A stretch of DNA of 64,000 nt from the NCBI RefSeq assembly GCF_000016285.1, contig NC_011988.1:682001-746000 (forward strand). The letters are read 5' to 3'. This document shows positions 36,853 to 46,656 of the stretch, in pieces. Made by a program: the position numbers and the translations under genes. The notes beneath the pieces were generated by a model. The model saw only the letters and a list, made by a program, of their open reading frames with translations, ran no database searches and had not been told where the DNA came from. The stretch's first letter is position 1; every line of letters begins with the position of its first letter. Origin of the DNA: Allorhizobium ampelinum S4 (GTDB lineage: Bacteria > Pseudomonadota > Alphaproteobacteria > Rhizobiales > Rhizobiaceae).

Positions 36853-37620
36853 TTAGTTTTGTGGCAGGGGGGCTTCGGCAAATGGTCCGCCCAGCAGGGG
36901 ACCGATGATCTCGCTTTCGCGGCCCTGGTCCATCGGCGCGTCCTGTGACCGGTCCTGCGCTTTCCAGCCGAGCTTATCGGCGTCGCTACTCACCATGCAG
37001 CCGCGATCATTGTCGGAGACGCCGTAAACCATCAGGCAGCCGAGCGTCTCGACATTGAAGGCGCGGTCGACGAGACGGGTCAGGTCATCGGCACTGATCC
37101 ATGTGGTAAGCATACGGGGGCTGCGCACCGTATCGAAGCAGGAGCCGATGCGCACGGATACCGATTGAATGCCGCATTTGTCGTGATAGGTGCGGGCCAG
37201 CAACTCACCATAGGCCTTGGACAGGCCGTAGAAACTGTCGGGCAGCATTGGCGCGGTCTCATCGATTGGCGCCCCGAACGGGTGTAAGCCGACGACATGG
37301 TAGGAACTGGCCAGCACGATACGCGGGACGCCAAGGCGTCGGGCGGCTTCGAATATGTGATAGGTGCCGCGAATATTGGCATTCAGCACGGTTTCGAACG
37401 ATGCCTCATTGGCCATGCCGCCGAGATGGATGACGCCGTCCACACCTTGCATGACGGCGCATATCGCATCGAAATCGCCGAGATCGGCACCTTTGATGCC
37501 CCGGGCCGCATTGTCATGCAGGTCGCTCAACACCAGGTCATAGCCAAGCGCGGATAGGCGCGGTGCAAGCGTGGTGCCGATATTGCCGGCGGCACCGGTG
37601 ATCAGGAGACGGGTCATCAA
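36853..37620 (-). CDS. udh: Uronate dehydrogenase-like NAD-dependent epimerase/dehydrogenase
   Basis: 255 residues. The Rossmann motif is GAAGNIG (9-15), with Tyr131 and Lys135 in 'YGLSKAYGE'. 'VIHLGGMANEASFETVLNANIRGTYHIFEAARRLGVPRIVLASSYHVVG' parallels the Agrobacterium uronate dehydrogenase sequence as I remember it, as do 'VRIGSC' and 'RMLTTWISADDLTRLVDRAF'. The enzyme oxidises D-galacturonate or D-glucuronate to the aldarolactone. The SMP-30 lactonase next to it and KdgD at 44718 supply later steps, supporting the assignment. Confidence 0.82.
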   Translation of the reverse strand: MMTRLLITGAAGNIGTTLAPRLSALGYDLVLSDLHDNAARGIKGADLGDFDAICAVMQGVDGVIHLGGMANEASFETVLNANIRGTYHIFEAARRLGVPRIVLASSYHVVGLHPFGAPIDETAPMLPDSFYGLSKAYGELLARTYHDKCGIQSVSVRIGSCFDTVRSPRMLTTWISADDLTRLVDRAFNVETLGCLMVYGVSDNDRGCMVSSDADKLGWKAQDRSQDAPMDQGRESEIIGPLLGGPFAEAPLPQN

Positions 37621-37630
37621 ACACTCCTTG

Positions 37631-37740
37631 CCTAGAGTCTGTCTCCCAAAAGTGGTTTCCGGTTTTGGGGTAAAGACATGCGTATAAACAAAAACCTAAA
37701 GCACATTCTATGAGAGCGATTAAGCGGAAAGTGCTTTAGG
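37631..37740 (-). repeat. Rhizobial-type palindromic intergenic repeat, copy 3, with second hairpin
   Basis: Read on the minus strand it follows the 11121 pattern: TTTTTGTTT, GTCTTT, then CCCAAAA...CCACTTTTGGG. The stem is kept although its GGG/CCC end is inverted to CCC/GGG. It is joined to a perfect 10-bp inverted repeat, CCTAAAGCAC (37695-37704) with GTGCTTTAGG (37731-37740). It fills the gap between udh and the lactonase gene. Confidence 0.75.
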
Positions 37741-37754
37741 TCAAATGGCCGGGC

Positions 37755-38615
37755 TCAAGCGATATAGCCGTCCGGTTTGCGCCCAGCTACCGGCAGATCG
37801 ACCGCAAAGACCAGGCCCGCGAACGCATTGCCTTCTCCCCCCGGTTTCAGGCTGGTGATGAAAGCCGTTCTGAAATCCGGCCCGCCAAAGGTGATATTGG
37901 TCGGATTGGTGGTGGGCACATGGATGACCATATCGGGGCGGCCTTTGGGATCAAGTCGCAGCACGCGCCCGCTATCGGAGGCGGCGATCCAGTAAAAACC
38001 GTCCTCGTCCACCGTTGCGCCATCTGGGCGCCCGCCGATCTCGGACAGGTCCGCGAAGAGCTGTGGGGGCTCCAGTGGCATGCCATCACTGTCAAGCTCA
38101 ATGGCCCAGACGCTAGCAAGGGTGGGATGGCTGTCAGACACGTAAAGCCGCCTGCCATCGGGCGAAAAGGCAAGACCATTCAAGGTGCGAAAGCCGTCGC
38201 GCACCACGCGAACCTGCCCTTTGTCGATGCAGAAAAGCCGCCCGAGATGGGCACGATGCGGCTCTATACTGCCGCACCAGAAGCGCCCAGCCGGATCGGC
38301 GATGCCGTCATTCATACGGGTGCCGGGCGCGGCAGTGAAAGGAGAATGCAGCAGTTCCCGGTTCAGTCGATCGCCATCCAGCGAGAGATATTCGAACCCG
38401 CGTGAGGTTCCAGCAATGAAACCGCCATCCGTTGGCGCGATGGAGGCAAGCGCGCCGTCCAGCACCCAGCGTTTCAAGCTGGCATCTTGCGGATCAAAGC
38501 GCAGCAGGCCGCCTGCCTCGATGTCGCAATACCAGAGCGCATCCTCATGCCATAGCGGGCTTTCCGCCACGGTGACGGCTGGAATATCAAGCGGTTGCGC
38601 GGTAAATTCTCTCAT
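37755..38615 (-). CDS. SMP-30/gluconolactonase-family lactonase
   Basis: 286 residues of six-bladed propeller type. Metal-ligand motifs are visible: 'ESPLWHEDALWYCDIEAGGLLRFDP' (first Glu), 'RMNDGIADPAGRFWCGSI' (Asn), 'LNGLAFSPDGRRLYVSDS' (Asn and Asp) and 'GRPDGATVDEDGFYW'. It hydrolyses sugar-acid lactones; downstream of uronate dehydrogenase the likely substrate is an aldarolactone. It overlaps the upstream ATPase gene by 4 bp, so catabolic and transport functions are translated together. Confidence 0.9.
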   Translation of the reverse strand: MREFTAQPLDIPAVTVAESPLWHEDALWYCDIEAGGLLRFDPQDASLKRWVLDGALASIAPTDGGFIAGTSRGFEYLSLDGDRLNRELLHSPFTAAPGTRMNDGIADPAGRFWCGSIEPHRAHLGRLFCIDKGQVRVVRDGFRTLNGLAFSPDGRRLYVSDSHPTLASVWAIELDSDGMPLEPPQLFADLSEIGGRPDGATVDEDGFYWIAASDSGRVLRLDPKGRPDMVIHVPTTNPTNITFGGPDFRTAFITSLKPGGEGNAFAGLVFAVDLPVAGRKPDGYIA

Positions 38616-40318
38616 TGCACCCCCATCGCCTGCGGCATGATCAGCGGTTTGCGCCGTCTCGACATATCGGGCTGCGGCACTGAGGCGATCAGCTTTTGGG
38701 TATAGGGATGCTGGGGCCGCAGGCAGATGTCGTCGGCATCGCCCATTTCGACGATCTTGCCCTTTTGCATCACCGCCACCCGGTCGCAGAAATAGCGCAC
38801 CACGGTAATGTCATGGCTGATGAAGATGAAGCTGATGCCAAGCTCGGCCCGCAATTCGGCCAGTAGATCGAGAACCTGATGGCGCAGCGACACGTCCAGC
38901 GCCGAGGTCGGCTCATCGGCGATGATCAGCCGTGGATTGGGCGCGATGGCGCGGGCGATGGAAATACGCTGACGCTGACCACCGGAAAAGGCATGCGGAT
39001 AGCGGTTGATGGCATTGGTTGGCAGGCCAACGCGGTCGAGCAGATATTCCACCCGTTCCCGCATCTGGGTGGTGGTCAGGCCCATCATCCGCATCGGCTC
39101 GGCGATGGTTTCAAACACCGTCATGCGTGGATTGAGCGAAGAATGTGGGTCCTGAAACACCATGCGCATTTCCGTATAGAGATGACGCATGGTGTTGCGC
39201 GATGCTTTGGCGATGTCAACGTCTTGCCCGTTGGCATCGGCATAATGCACATGGCCAGCCGTGGGCTTGTAGATTTGCAGCATGGTGCGGCCAAGCGTGG
39301 TCTTGCCCGATCCGCTTTCTCCGACGATCCCAAGGGTTTCGCCGGGGGCTAGCGTTAGACTAACACCGTCGATAGCCTTAACGCCGAATGTCTGTTTCAC
39401 TCCCCAGCGGCGGCGCGAGCCGAACTGCAAGTGCAGGTCGGAAACCTCCATCAGCGGCTTGGCGGCGGCGGGAAGCGTGCGGCGCGGCAAAGGTGTTTCC
39501 AGCTTCAGCACGGCGCCCAGAAGCGCTGCGGTATAGGCAGCGGCGGGACGGCGCAGAACCTGTTCCGCCAGCCCTTCCTCGACCTTTTCCCCGCGATACA
39601 TCACCATCACCCGGTCGGCGATCTCAGCCACCACGCCGATATCGTGGGTGATGAACAGCACGGCCATGCCGCGCTCACGCTGAAGCGAGACGATCAGGTC
39701 GAGAATCTCGGCCTGGGTGGTGACGTCGAGCGCCGTGGTCGGCTCATCGGCAATCAACAGGCGCGGATTGCACGACAGCGCCATGGCGATCATGGCGCGC
39801 TGGCGCATGCCGCCTGAATATTCGAAGGGATAGCGGTCGATGGCGGTTTCCGGATCGGGAATGCGCACCTGACGCAACAGGTCGATGGCGCGGACGCGCG
39901 CCTCACCCTTGTCCATTTTCTCATGCAGCAGGATCGCTTCGATGATCTGCTCGCCGATCCGATGTACGGGCGATAGCGAGGTCATCGGCTCCTGAAAGAT
40001 CATGGCGATCTGACCGCCCCGGATCGATTGCATGTCCTGGCTGGAGGATTTGAGCTTGGCGATGTCGCGGTCGGCTTTGCCGTTTTCGCCAGCGAGAAGG
40101 ATCTCACCCGATGTCAGGCGACCCGGATCGGCCAGCAGTTTCAAGATGGCGCGGGCGGTAACGCTTTTGCCCGAGCCGCTTTCGCCCAGCACGCAAAGGG
40201 TTTCGCCTTCATAGACGTCGAAGGAGACATTGCGGACAGCCTGGATCACCTGGCGATGCACGGGAAATTCGACACTGAGGTTCTTGACCTGCAAGAGGGG
40301 CTTTACGTTCGATGTCAT
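38612..40318 (-). CDS. ABC transporter ATP-binding protein, fused DppD-DppF type
   Basis: 568 residues with two ABC domains. Walker A is GESGSGKS in the first (about 44-51) and GESGSGKT in the second. Signatures are '[15 protein letters not shown]' and '[15 protein letters not shown]', and Walker B '[12 protein letters not shown]' and '[12 protein letters not shown]'. Oligopeptide C-terminal extensions follow each. Peptide-family transporters of rhizobia also import sugars (AgpA system for alpha-galactosides), and here the enzymes around it argue for a uronate-containing oligosaccharide or sugar acid. Confidence 0.93.
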   Translation of the reverse strand: MTSNVKPLLQVKNLSVEFPVHRQVIQAVRNVSFDVYEGETLCVLGESGSGKSVTARAILKLLADPGRLTSGEILLAGENGKADRDIAKLKSSSQDMQSIRGGQIAMIFQEPMTSLSPVHRIGEQIIEAILLHEKMDKGEARVRAIDLLRQVRIPDPETAIDRYPFEYSGGMRQRAMIAMALSCNPRLLIADEPTTALDVTTQAEILDLIVSLQRERGMAVLFITHDIGVVAEIADRVMVMYRGEKVEEGLAEQVLRRPAAAYTAALLGAVLKLETPLPRRTLPAAAKPLMEVSDLHLQFGSRRRWGVKQTFGVKAIDGVSLTLAPGETLGIVGESGSGKTTLGRTMLQIYKPTAGHVHYADANGQDVDIAKASRNTMRHLYTEMRMVFQDPHSSLNPRMTVFETIAEPMRMMGLTTTQMRERVEYLLDRVGLPTNAINRYPHAFSGGQRQRISIARAIAPNPRLIIADEPTSALDVSLRHQVLDLLAELRAELGISFIFISHDITVVRYFCDRVAVMQKGKIVEMGDADDICLRPQHPYTQKLIASVPQPDMSRRRKPLIMPQAMGVQ

Positions 40319-40327
40319 GGAGTTACC

Positions 40328-41491
40328 TCATGCATAGGGATCGGCTGCATCGCGCAGGCCGTCGCCAAGGAAGTTCAGGCTGAGGACTGCGACCACCACC
40401 GCCACACCGGGTGCCAATAGCCACGGTGCCTGGGTCAGCGCCCGCAGGTTTTGGGCATCCTGAAGCAGCACGCCCCAGCTGACGATGGGCGGTTGCAGGC
40501 CAAGGCCTAGGAAGCTTAGCGAGGTCTCCGCCAATATCATCGTCGGGATTGCCAGTGTCACGGCGGCGATGATGTGGCTGGTGAAGGACGGCATCATATG
40601 ACGTCCGATCACCCGCATTTCGCTGGCGCCGTCCAGCCGTGCGGCGGTGACGAAATCCTCGGTGCGCAAGGACAGGAAACGACCTCGTACCACCCGCGCC
40701 ATTTCTGTCCAGCCGATTAGCGAGAGAATGACCAGGATGACGAAATAGACCTTGAGCGACGACCAGTCCTTGGGCATGGCGGCGGCCAGCCCCAGCCATA
40801 GCGGAATGGTCGGAATGGAGCGGATAAACTCGATGGTGCGCTGGATGACGCTATCGATGATCCCGCCGAAATAGCCGGAGATGCCGCCCAGGACCAGGCC
40901 GATCACCAGGCTGAGAAACACACCGATCAGGCCAATCGACATGGAAATCCGTGTGCCATAGATGACGCGCGACAAGAGATCGCGGCCAAGCCGGTCGGCA
41001 CCCAGAATATAGAAAGGCTTGGTATGATCGAGCGGGCCGATGAAGTGTAGATTGGTGGTGAACAGGCCCCACATGTCATAGCTTTCGCCACGGGCAAAAA
41101 ACTCGATGGGGATGATCGCATTGTCATCCACCTGGAAAACCCGGGTGAAAGATTTGGGATCGACGACATTCTTGTAGCCCTTCACATGCGGCAGGAATTT
41201 GCCATCGTGAAACAGGCTGATCGGCTGCGGCGGCGCGAATGTATATTGCGGCTTGAAGGTTGTCGGCAGGGTTGGCGACAGGAACTCTGCGAAAATCGCC
41301 AGGAAATAGATCGCCGCCGTGGCGATCAGACCGATCATTGCCAGCTTGTGGCGGCGGAACTTGAACCACATCAACGCCCATTGCGAGGAGACCACCATGC
41401 GGTCGCCGGTCGTCTGATTGTCCAGCAAGGGTTCGTTCGGCGTGCCAGCGCCTGTCGTGGCTTGGGGCAGGGGGGAAGATGTTACGCTCAT
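40328..41491 (-). CDS. ABC transporter permease, DppC type (long periplasmic insert)
   Basis: 387 residues, about 90 longer than usual DppC proteins. The extra length is an N-terminal arm and a periplasmic insert after the first helix ('FKPQYTFAPPQPISLFHDGKFLPHVKGYKNVVDPKSF'), also seen in OppC/AgpC-like sugar-associated permeases. 'YILGADRLGRDLLSRVIYGTRISM' and the coupling loop 'EDFVTAARLDGASEMRVIGRHMMP' give the family. The start overlaps the DppB-type stop by 4 bp. Confidence 0.91.
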   Translation of the reverse strand: MSVTSSPLPQATTGAGTPNEPLLDNQTTGDRMVVSSQWALMWFKFRRHKLAMIGLIATAAIYFLAIFAEFLSPTLPTTFKPQYTFAPPQPISLFHDGKFLPHVKGYKNVVDPKSFTRVFQVDDNAIIPIEFFARGESYDMWGLFTTNLHFIGPLDHTKPFYILGADRLGRDLLSRVIYGTRISMSIGLIGVFLSLVIGLVLGGISGYFGGIIDSVIQRTIEFIRSIPTIPLWLGLAAAMPKDWSSLKVYFVILVILSLIGWTEMARVVRGRFLSLRTEDFVTAARLDGASEMRVIGRHMMPSFTSHIIAAVTLAIPTMILAETSLSFLGLGLQPPIVSWGVLLQDAQNLRALTQAPWLLAPGVAVVVAVLSLNFLGDGLRDAADPYA

Positions 41492-42471
41492 GTCAGACGA
41501 ATCCTTGGATCGACGATGGCAAGCAGGATGTCGGACAGCAGCGTACCGACCAGGACCAGGCCACCGGTCATCAGCAGGAAGGCACCGGCCAGGTACATGT
41601 CCTGGGATTTCAGCGCCTGCAAAAGGAGAGGTCCGGCGGTGGGCAGGTTCATCACGGTGGACACGATCAACTCGCCGGAAATCAGGGTCGGCAATACCCA
41701 GCCGACGGTGGAAATGAACGGGTTGATGGCAACGCGCACCGGATACCGCAGGATCGCCCGCCGTTCTGGCAGCCCTTTGGCAAGGGCCGCTTCCACATAA
41801 GGCTTGCGCAATTCGTCAAGCAGATTGGCGCGCATGACGCGGATCAGCGCCGCCGTGCCGCTGGCCCCCAGGATGATCACGGGGATCCAGACATGCTTGA
41901 GAAAATCCCCGATTCGGGCCAGTGACCAGGGGGCATTGGCGAATTCCGGCGAGAATAACCCGCCGACGCTCTGGCCGAAGTGAATGGTCGCCACATACAT
42001 CAGCAGGATGGCCAGCAGGAAATTCGGGATTGCCATGCCGATAAAGCCCAGCAGGGTGAAAAGGTAATCGCCCGGAGAATATTTGCGCACGGCGGAATAG
42101 ATGCCGATCGGCAGGGCCGTCAGCCAGACGAACATCAGGGTGATGAAGGCGACCAGCGCTGTCATCCCCATCCGCTGCATCACCAATTGGCTGACAGGCT
42201 GGTTCCACTCGAAGGAATAGCCGAAATCGCCATGCATCACGCCGCCAATCCAGTGGACATATTGCAGCACGACCGGCTCGCCAATGCCATAGCGCTGGCG
42301 CAGGGTCTCCAACTGGGCAGGAGACATGGTATCGCCGGTTTCAGCCGCCTGGGCGGCCAGCGTCGAGACGAAATCGCCGGGCGGCAACTGGATCACCACG
42401 AAGGTCAGAAGCGAAATGGCAAACATCGCTGGGATCATGCCCAGCACGCGCAATGTGATGAACCGTAACAT
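41488..42471 (-). CDS. ABC transporter permease, DppB type
   Basis: 327 residues from the ATG at 42471, which begins directly with a membrane helix ('MLRFITLRVLGMIPAMFAISLLTFVVIQLPPGDF'). The coupling loop 'ANLLDELRKPYVEAALAKGLPERRAILRYPVRVAINPF' is the DppB/OppB signature. The frame continues upstream to 42624, but that stretch is low in family similarity and overlaps a long inverted repeat. Coupled by overlap to the DppC-type permease. Confidence 0.91.
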   Translation of the reverse strand: MLRFITLRVLGMIPAMFAISLLTFVVIQLPPGDFVSTLAAQAAETGDTMSPAQLETLRQRYGIGEPVVLQYVHWIGGVMHGDFGYSFEWNQPVSQLVMQRMGMTALVAFITLMFVWLTALPIGIYSAVRKYSPGDYLFTLLGFIGMAIPNFLLAILLMYVATIHFGQSVGGLFSPEFANAPWSLARIGDFLKHVWIPVIILGASGTAALIRVMRANLLDELRKPYVEAALAKGLPERRAILRYPVRVAINPFISTVGWVLPTLISGELIVSTVMNLPTAGPLLLQALKSQDMYLAGAFLLMTGGLVLVGTLLSDILLAIVDPRIRLT

Positions 42472-42547
42472 CGACGATCCTTTCCGGGGTCTTGCGTTCC
42501 TGTCCGTTGAGACCGGCAGGGGGAGGCGGTGTGACCAAAAGCTTTGT

Positions 42548-42609
42548 CTTCGGGGCGCCGGCCGAGCAGCGCAAGGTTGGGCAAGCGCCACACGGACGAC
42601 GCCCCGAAG
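42548..42609. repeat. Inverted repeat between permease and binding-protein genes
   Basis: CTTCGGGGCG (42548-42557) and CGCCCCGAAG (42600-42609) are perfect 10-bp inverted repeats around a 42-bp GC-rich spacer. Together with the repeat at 42625 they fill the 218-bp gap. On the minus strand this lies after the binding-protein gene and before the permeases, where a stable stem-loop would favour higher binding-protein mRNA. Confidence 0.55.
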
Positions 42610-42624
42610 TCGGGAGGAGCTCAC

Positions 42625-42692
42625 TTTGAGTTTGCCTTAGGAAAAGTGGAAACCGGCTTTCCCGAAAAGACAAACGAAAACAAAAGGCTCTA
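42625..42692 (-). repeat. Rhizobial-type palindromic intergenic repeat, copy 4
   Basis: On the minus strand: CTAGAGCC, TTTTGTTTTCGTTTGTCTTTTC, then GGGAAAGCCGG...CCACTTTTCC and AAGGCAAACTC, nearly identical to the copy at 11121. The CTAG end supplies the TAG stop codon of the binding-protein gene (42690-42692). Confidence 0.78.
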
Positions 42693-44606
42693 GTTTTGGA
42701 TGAACCATTGCTCGGTATTGCTGGGTGCCGGGCTTGGGTAGACCCAGGAGGTCGGTGCATTGTTCATCACGTTGTGCAGGTTCTTGGCCTTGACGGCGAA
42801 GCCCGCCGGCGGTGTCGAAATCGCAATCGTGTAGAACTGGTCGGCGGCAATATCGAGAATCTGCTGGAACAGCGCCGTCTGCTTGGTCTGATCGGTGGTG
42901 CCCTTGATCTGGTTATACAGATCCCACTGTTTCTTGACCGGCTCCGGCGGCTCTTCTCCGCCTTGCATCTTCAGATAAGCCTTGCCCCAGGCGACCGCAT
43001 AGTTGGATTCAATCGAGACCGGCATATAGAGGCGCGGATCAAGCAGGGCATCGACGCCATATCCTTCGCCGGTCCACAGTGCCACGTCATGGTCATTGTT
43101 GTTCTTGACCTCGTAAAACCGCGTGCGGTCCATCGATTGGAAGCGCGCATCGACACCAACAGCCTGCCAGTAGCGAATGACCAGTTCGGCAACATCGCCC
43201 CAGTTGGACAGCGCCGCAGGCGTGATGACGGTAAAGGTCAGGCGCTTGCCGTCAGGACGAAGCCGGAAGCCATCGGCATCCTTCTTGTCGAGGCCAATGC
43301 TGTCGAGCAGCTTGTTGGCCTTGTCAGGGTCGTAATCGAGATATTGATGCGCCAGCCGGTCATTGGCGTAGAGCGTGTTTTCGTTTGGCGCCACCTGTTT
43401 CGGCTGCGTCAGACCCAGATAAATCGCATCGATGACCGATTTGCGATCAATGGCGATGCTCATCGCCACCCGGAAGTCCTTGTTGCCGAAGATCTTGCGC
43501 ATCTCCGGGTCCTTGTGGGTCATATTGAAGGCAAAGGACGTATCCGCACCCTGACCGGTAATCCGGTCGATCAACTCGTAACCACCCTTATCCGCGCCGT
43601 CGTTCAAGACCGGACGGTTCTGGTTCACGCCGATATGGCGTTCCTGATAGTTGATCTTGCCGGCAATCGCCGCCAGAAGCACGGTCTGCACATCCGAATT
43701 GACGCTATAGCGGGCGCCATCGAGATAAGGCAGCTGGTTGCCCGACGGATCGACCTTCCAGTAATAGGGATTGCGCTCAAACGTCACCTGCGTGGCGCCG
43801 GACACATAGGGGTCCTTGATCTTCCAGGGGCCGAGCACGGGCATATCAGGATTGCGCCAGCGCTGCGCCTGCTCGATTTCCAGCCCGCATTTATTGGTCA
43901 AATGCTCGACCCAGCCAGCATCCCCGGCATCCTTCGCCAGCTTTTCGGCATCGGGATTGAATTTCGGCATGAACTGGCTGCAATATTGCTTCGACATCAG
44001 CGTCAACTGCGTGCCGAAAACGCCCGCGACATTCATGATGAACAGGCCGTTCGGGCCGGAGAATTTGATGGTGACGCTGGTCGGGCTGTTGACGGTCGCT
44101 ACCGGCAGCTTGCCGCCTACCAGCATCCAGGCGGGTTTGGCCGGAAACAGCTTGTCGTCGGGAAGTACGTCATTGACCATGAAGGCGATGTCTTCAGCGG
44201 TGAAATCCATGCCGTTCGACCATTTCATGCCCTTGCGCAATTCGAAGGTGAAGGTCGTGGCGTCATCGCTGGCTTTGTAGGAGGTGGCGACGTTGGGAAT
44301 GATCTTGCCGGACCATTCACGGTCCCAAGCCATCAGCGGCTCGTAGCCGGTCAGTTTAGCGAGCGCGTTGCGGTCATTGCCGCCCACCAATCCGCCGGTC
44401 TGGTAACCACCATAGACGCCGACCCGGTCCACCATGTCCTCGACGCGCGGATTTTCCGGCAGACGTTTTTCGACCGGCGGCAATTTGCCTTCCTTGACCA
44501 GCGCATCAAGCTGCGGCGCCTGATGATAGTCCTGGGCAATCGCCATGACCGGCATGCCCACCAGTGCGGCAAGCGCCACTGTGGCAAGCAGTTTTCTGGT
44601 CTTCAT
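42690..44606 (-). CDS. Family 5 ABC transporter substrate-binding protein (long form)
   Basis: 638 residues, about 100 longer than dipeptide-binding proteins and like those of Opp-type sugar uptake systems. A Sec signal peptide ends near residue 25 ('LVGMPVMAIAQ'). 'LRKGMKWSNGMDFTAEDIAFMVNDVL' and 'DFRVAMSIAIDRKSVIDAIYLG' are SBP_bac_5 features. The next genes are its permeases and ATPase. The likely ligand is a uronate-containing sugar or aldarate, judged from the enzymes, not from the binding site. Confidence 0.9.
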   Translation of the reverse strand: MKTRKLLATVALAALVGMPVMAIAQDYHQAPQLDALVKEGKLPPVEKRLPENPRVEDMVDRVGVYGGYQTGGLVGGNDRNALAKLTGYEPLMAWDREWSGKIIPNVATSYKASDDATTFTFELRKGMKWSNGMDFTAEDIAFMVNDVLPDDKLFPAKPAWMLVGGKLPVATVNSPTSVTIKFSGPNGLFIMNVAGVFGTQLTLMSKQYCSQFMPKFNPDAEKLAKDAGDAGWVEHLTNKCGLEIEQAQRWRNPDMPVLGPWKIKDPYVSGATQVTFERNPYYWKVDPSGNQLPYLDGARYSVNSDVQTVLLAAIAGKINYQERHIGVNQNRPVLNDGADKGGYELIDRITGQGADTSFAFNMTHKDPEMRKIFGNKDFRVAMSIAIDRKSVIDAIYLGLTQPKQVAPNENTLYANDRLAHQYLDYDPDKANKLLDSIGLDKKDADGFRLRPDGKRLTFTVITPAALSNWGDVAELVIRYWQAVGVDARFQSMDRTRFYEVKNNNDHDVALWTGEGYGVDALLDPRLYMPVSIESNYAVAWGKAYLKMQGGEEPPEPVKKQWDLYNQIKGTTDQTKQTALFQQILDIAADQFYTIAISTPPAGFAVKAKNLHNVMNNAPTSWVYPSPAPSNTEQWFIQN

Positions 44607-44670
44607 CGTATTTTCCTCCCGAAAAGATATTTTTATGATGGGCTGAAGTCGCTTCGCTGCATTTGCCAGC

Positions 44671-44706
44671 CGAAAAGAATAGACGCTCCCGGGTCTATTC
44701 TTTTCG
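44671..44706 (-). terminator. Strong intercistronic hairpin between kdgD and the transporter genes
   Basis: CGAAAAGAATAGAC (44671-44684) pairs perfectly over 14 bp with GTCTATTCTTTTCG (44693-44706) around an 8-nt loop. On the minus strand it stands 12 bp after the kdgD stop. It may terminate part of the transcripts or protect the kdgD mRNA end, setting enzyme-to-transporter ratios. Confidence 0.65.
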
Positions 44707-44717
44707 TCAGTTGTTTC

Positions 44718-45641
<924 letters not shown>

Positions 45642-45724
45642 TCAACTGCTCCGTGCCACACGATCTTCTTCGCGAAAGACTTGAACGGGCACCTATCCTC
45701 GTGCTTTATAATGACTGCAACCTG

Positions 45725-45762
45725 GTCATATCATGATTTCATGTGAAGTCATATTATGATTT
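45725..45762. promoter_or_regulatory. Tandem 15-bp operator-like repeats between kdgD and gntR
   Basis: GTCATATCATGATTT (45725-45739) and GTCATATTATGATTT (45748-45762) differ at one base and are 23 bp apart, about two helical turns, so they lie on one face of the DNA. Each contains a TCATNATGA-like core. The position between divergent catabolic and regulator genes fits operator sites for the GntR protein. Confidence 0.65.
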
Positions 45763-45833
45763 AAAATGCCTGTCCAGTCGAATTCCGTTCAAGATTTGCC
45801 CAAAACCCGACTTGCACCTTTATGGAGATTTCC

Positions 45834-46574
45834 ATGGCCAAAGCCCCATCGCCGAATGAAGCACAGCGCAAGCCAAGGCTGGCCGAAAGCGTCATCGAAG
45901 CCTTGCGTGCCGATATCGTCGGCGGACGGCTGGCGCTCGGCACGCAATTGCCGACCGAGCCGGGGCTGATCGAGCGGTTCGGGGTCAGCCGCACGGTGAT
46001 CCGCGAGGCCTTGGCCGAGCTACGGGCTGCTGGCCTTGTCGATGCCCGCCAGGGCAAGGGCGTGTTCGTTGTTGATGACCTGCCCGGACAGGAATTGCGC
46101 CTCAGCACGGAAGAGCAGCGGAGCATTCCTAAAACCCTGGAAATGCTGGAATTCAGGGTGGCGATCGAGACGGAAGCCGCAGCACTTGCCGCCGTGCGCC
46201 GCTCTTCGGCGCAGGAATATGAGATCCGGGCGGCCAATGAGGTGATGGCGGATCTTGTTGCTGAAAAAGCGCCGACCTCCAAGGCGGATTTCGATTTTCA
46301 CCTGGCCATCGCCCGGGCCACCAATAACAGCTATTATCTGAGCGCCTTGCAAAGCTTTGGTCCGCAGGCCATTCCGCGCTCCAACTTGCCCAACCTGGCC
46401 TCTTCACGCAGCGAAACCTATCTTTCGCAAGTGGTGGAGGAGCATGGTCGGATTGCCGACGCCATTTCCGGTCAGGACCCGCAGGGTGCACGCGCCGCGA
46501 TGCGCGAGCATATCGAGAAATCCCAGGAGCGGCATCGGGCGCTGGCCCGGAATCTGCGCAAGGAGGGCGGCTGA
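45834..46574 (+). CDS. GntR-family regulator of the uronate locus (FadR/FCD type)
   Basis: 246 residues from the ATG at 45834; an ATG four codons earlier (45822) is possible. The winged helix reads 'ESVIEALRADIVGGRLALGTQLPTEPGLIERFGVSRTVIREALAELRAAGLV', the FadR-type pattern. The C-terminal FCD domain (about 100-230) contains 'DFDFHLAIARATNN' with metal-binding residues. It is divergent from kdgD with tandem repeats between; control by a uronate or aldarate intermediate is the likely mode. Confidence 0.9.
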   Translation: MAKAPSPNEAQRKPRLAESVIEALRADIVGGRLALGTQLPTEPGLIERFGVSRTVIREALAELRAAGLVDARQGKGVFVVDDLPGQELRLSTEEQRSIPKTLEMLEFRVAIETEAAALAAVRRSSAQEYEIRAANEVMADLVAEKAPTSKADFDFHLAIARATNNSYYLSALQSFGPQAIPRSNLPNLASSRSETYLSQVVEEHGRIADAISGQDPQGARAAMREHIEKSQERHRALARNLRKEGG

Positions 46575-46656
46575 GGCGCATTGATATTTGCGCTTCTGCT
46601 TGCCTATCCTCTATGGTCTTGGCATTGCGTCGCAAAATAATCAAAAGGCAGGTTTT

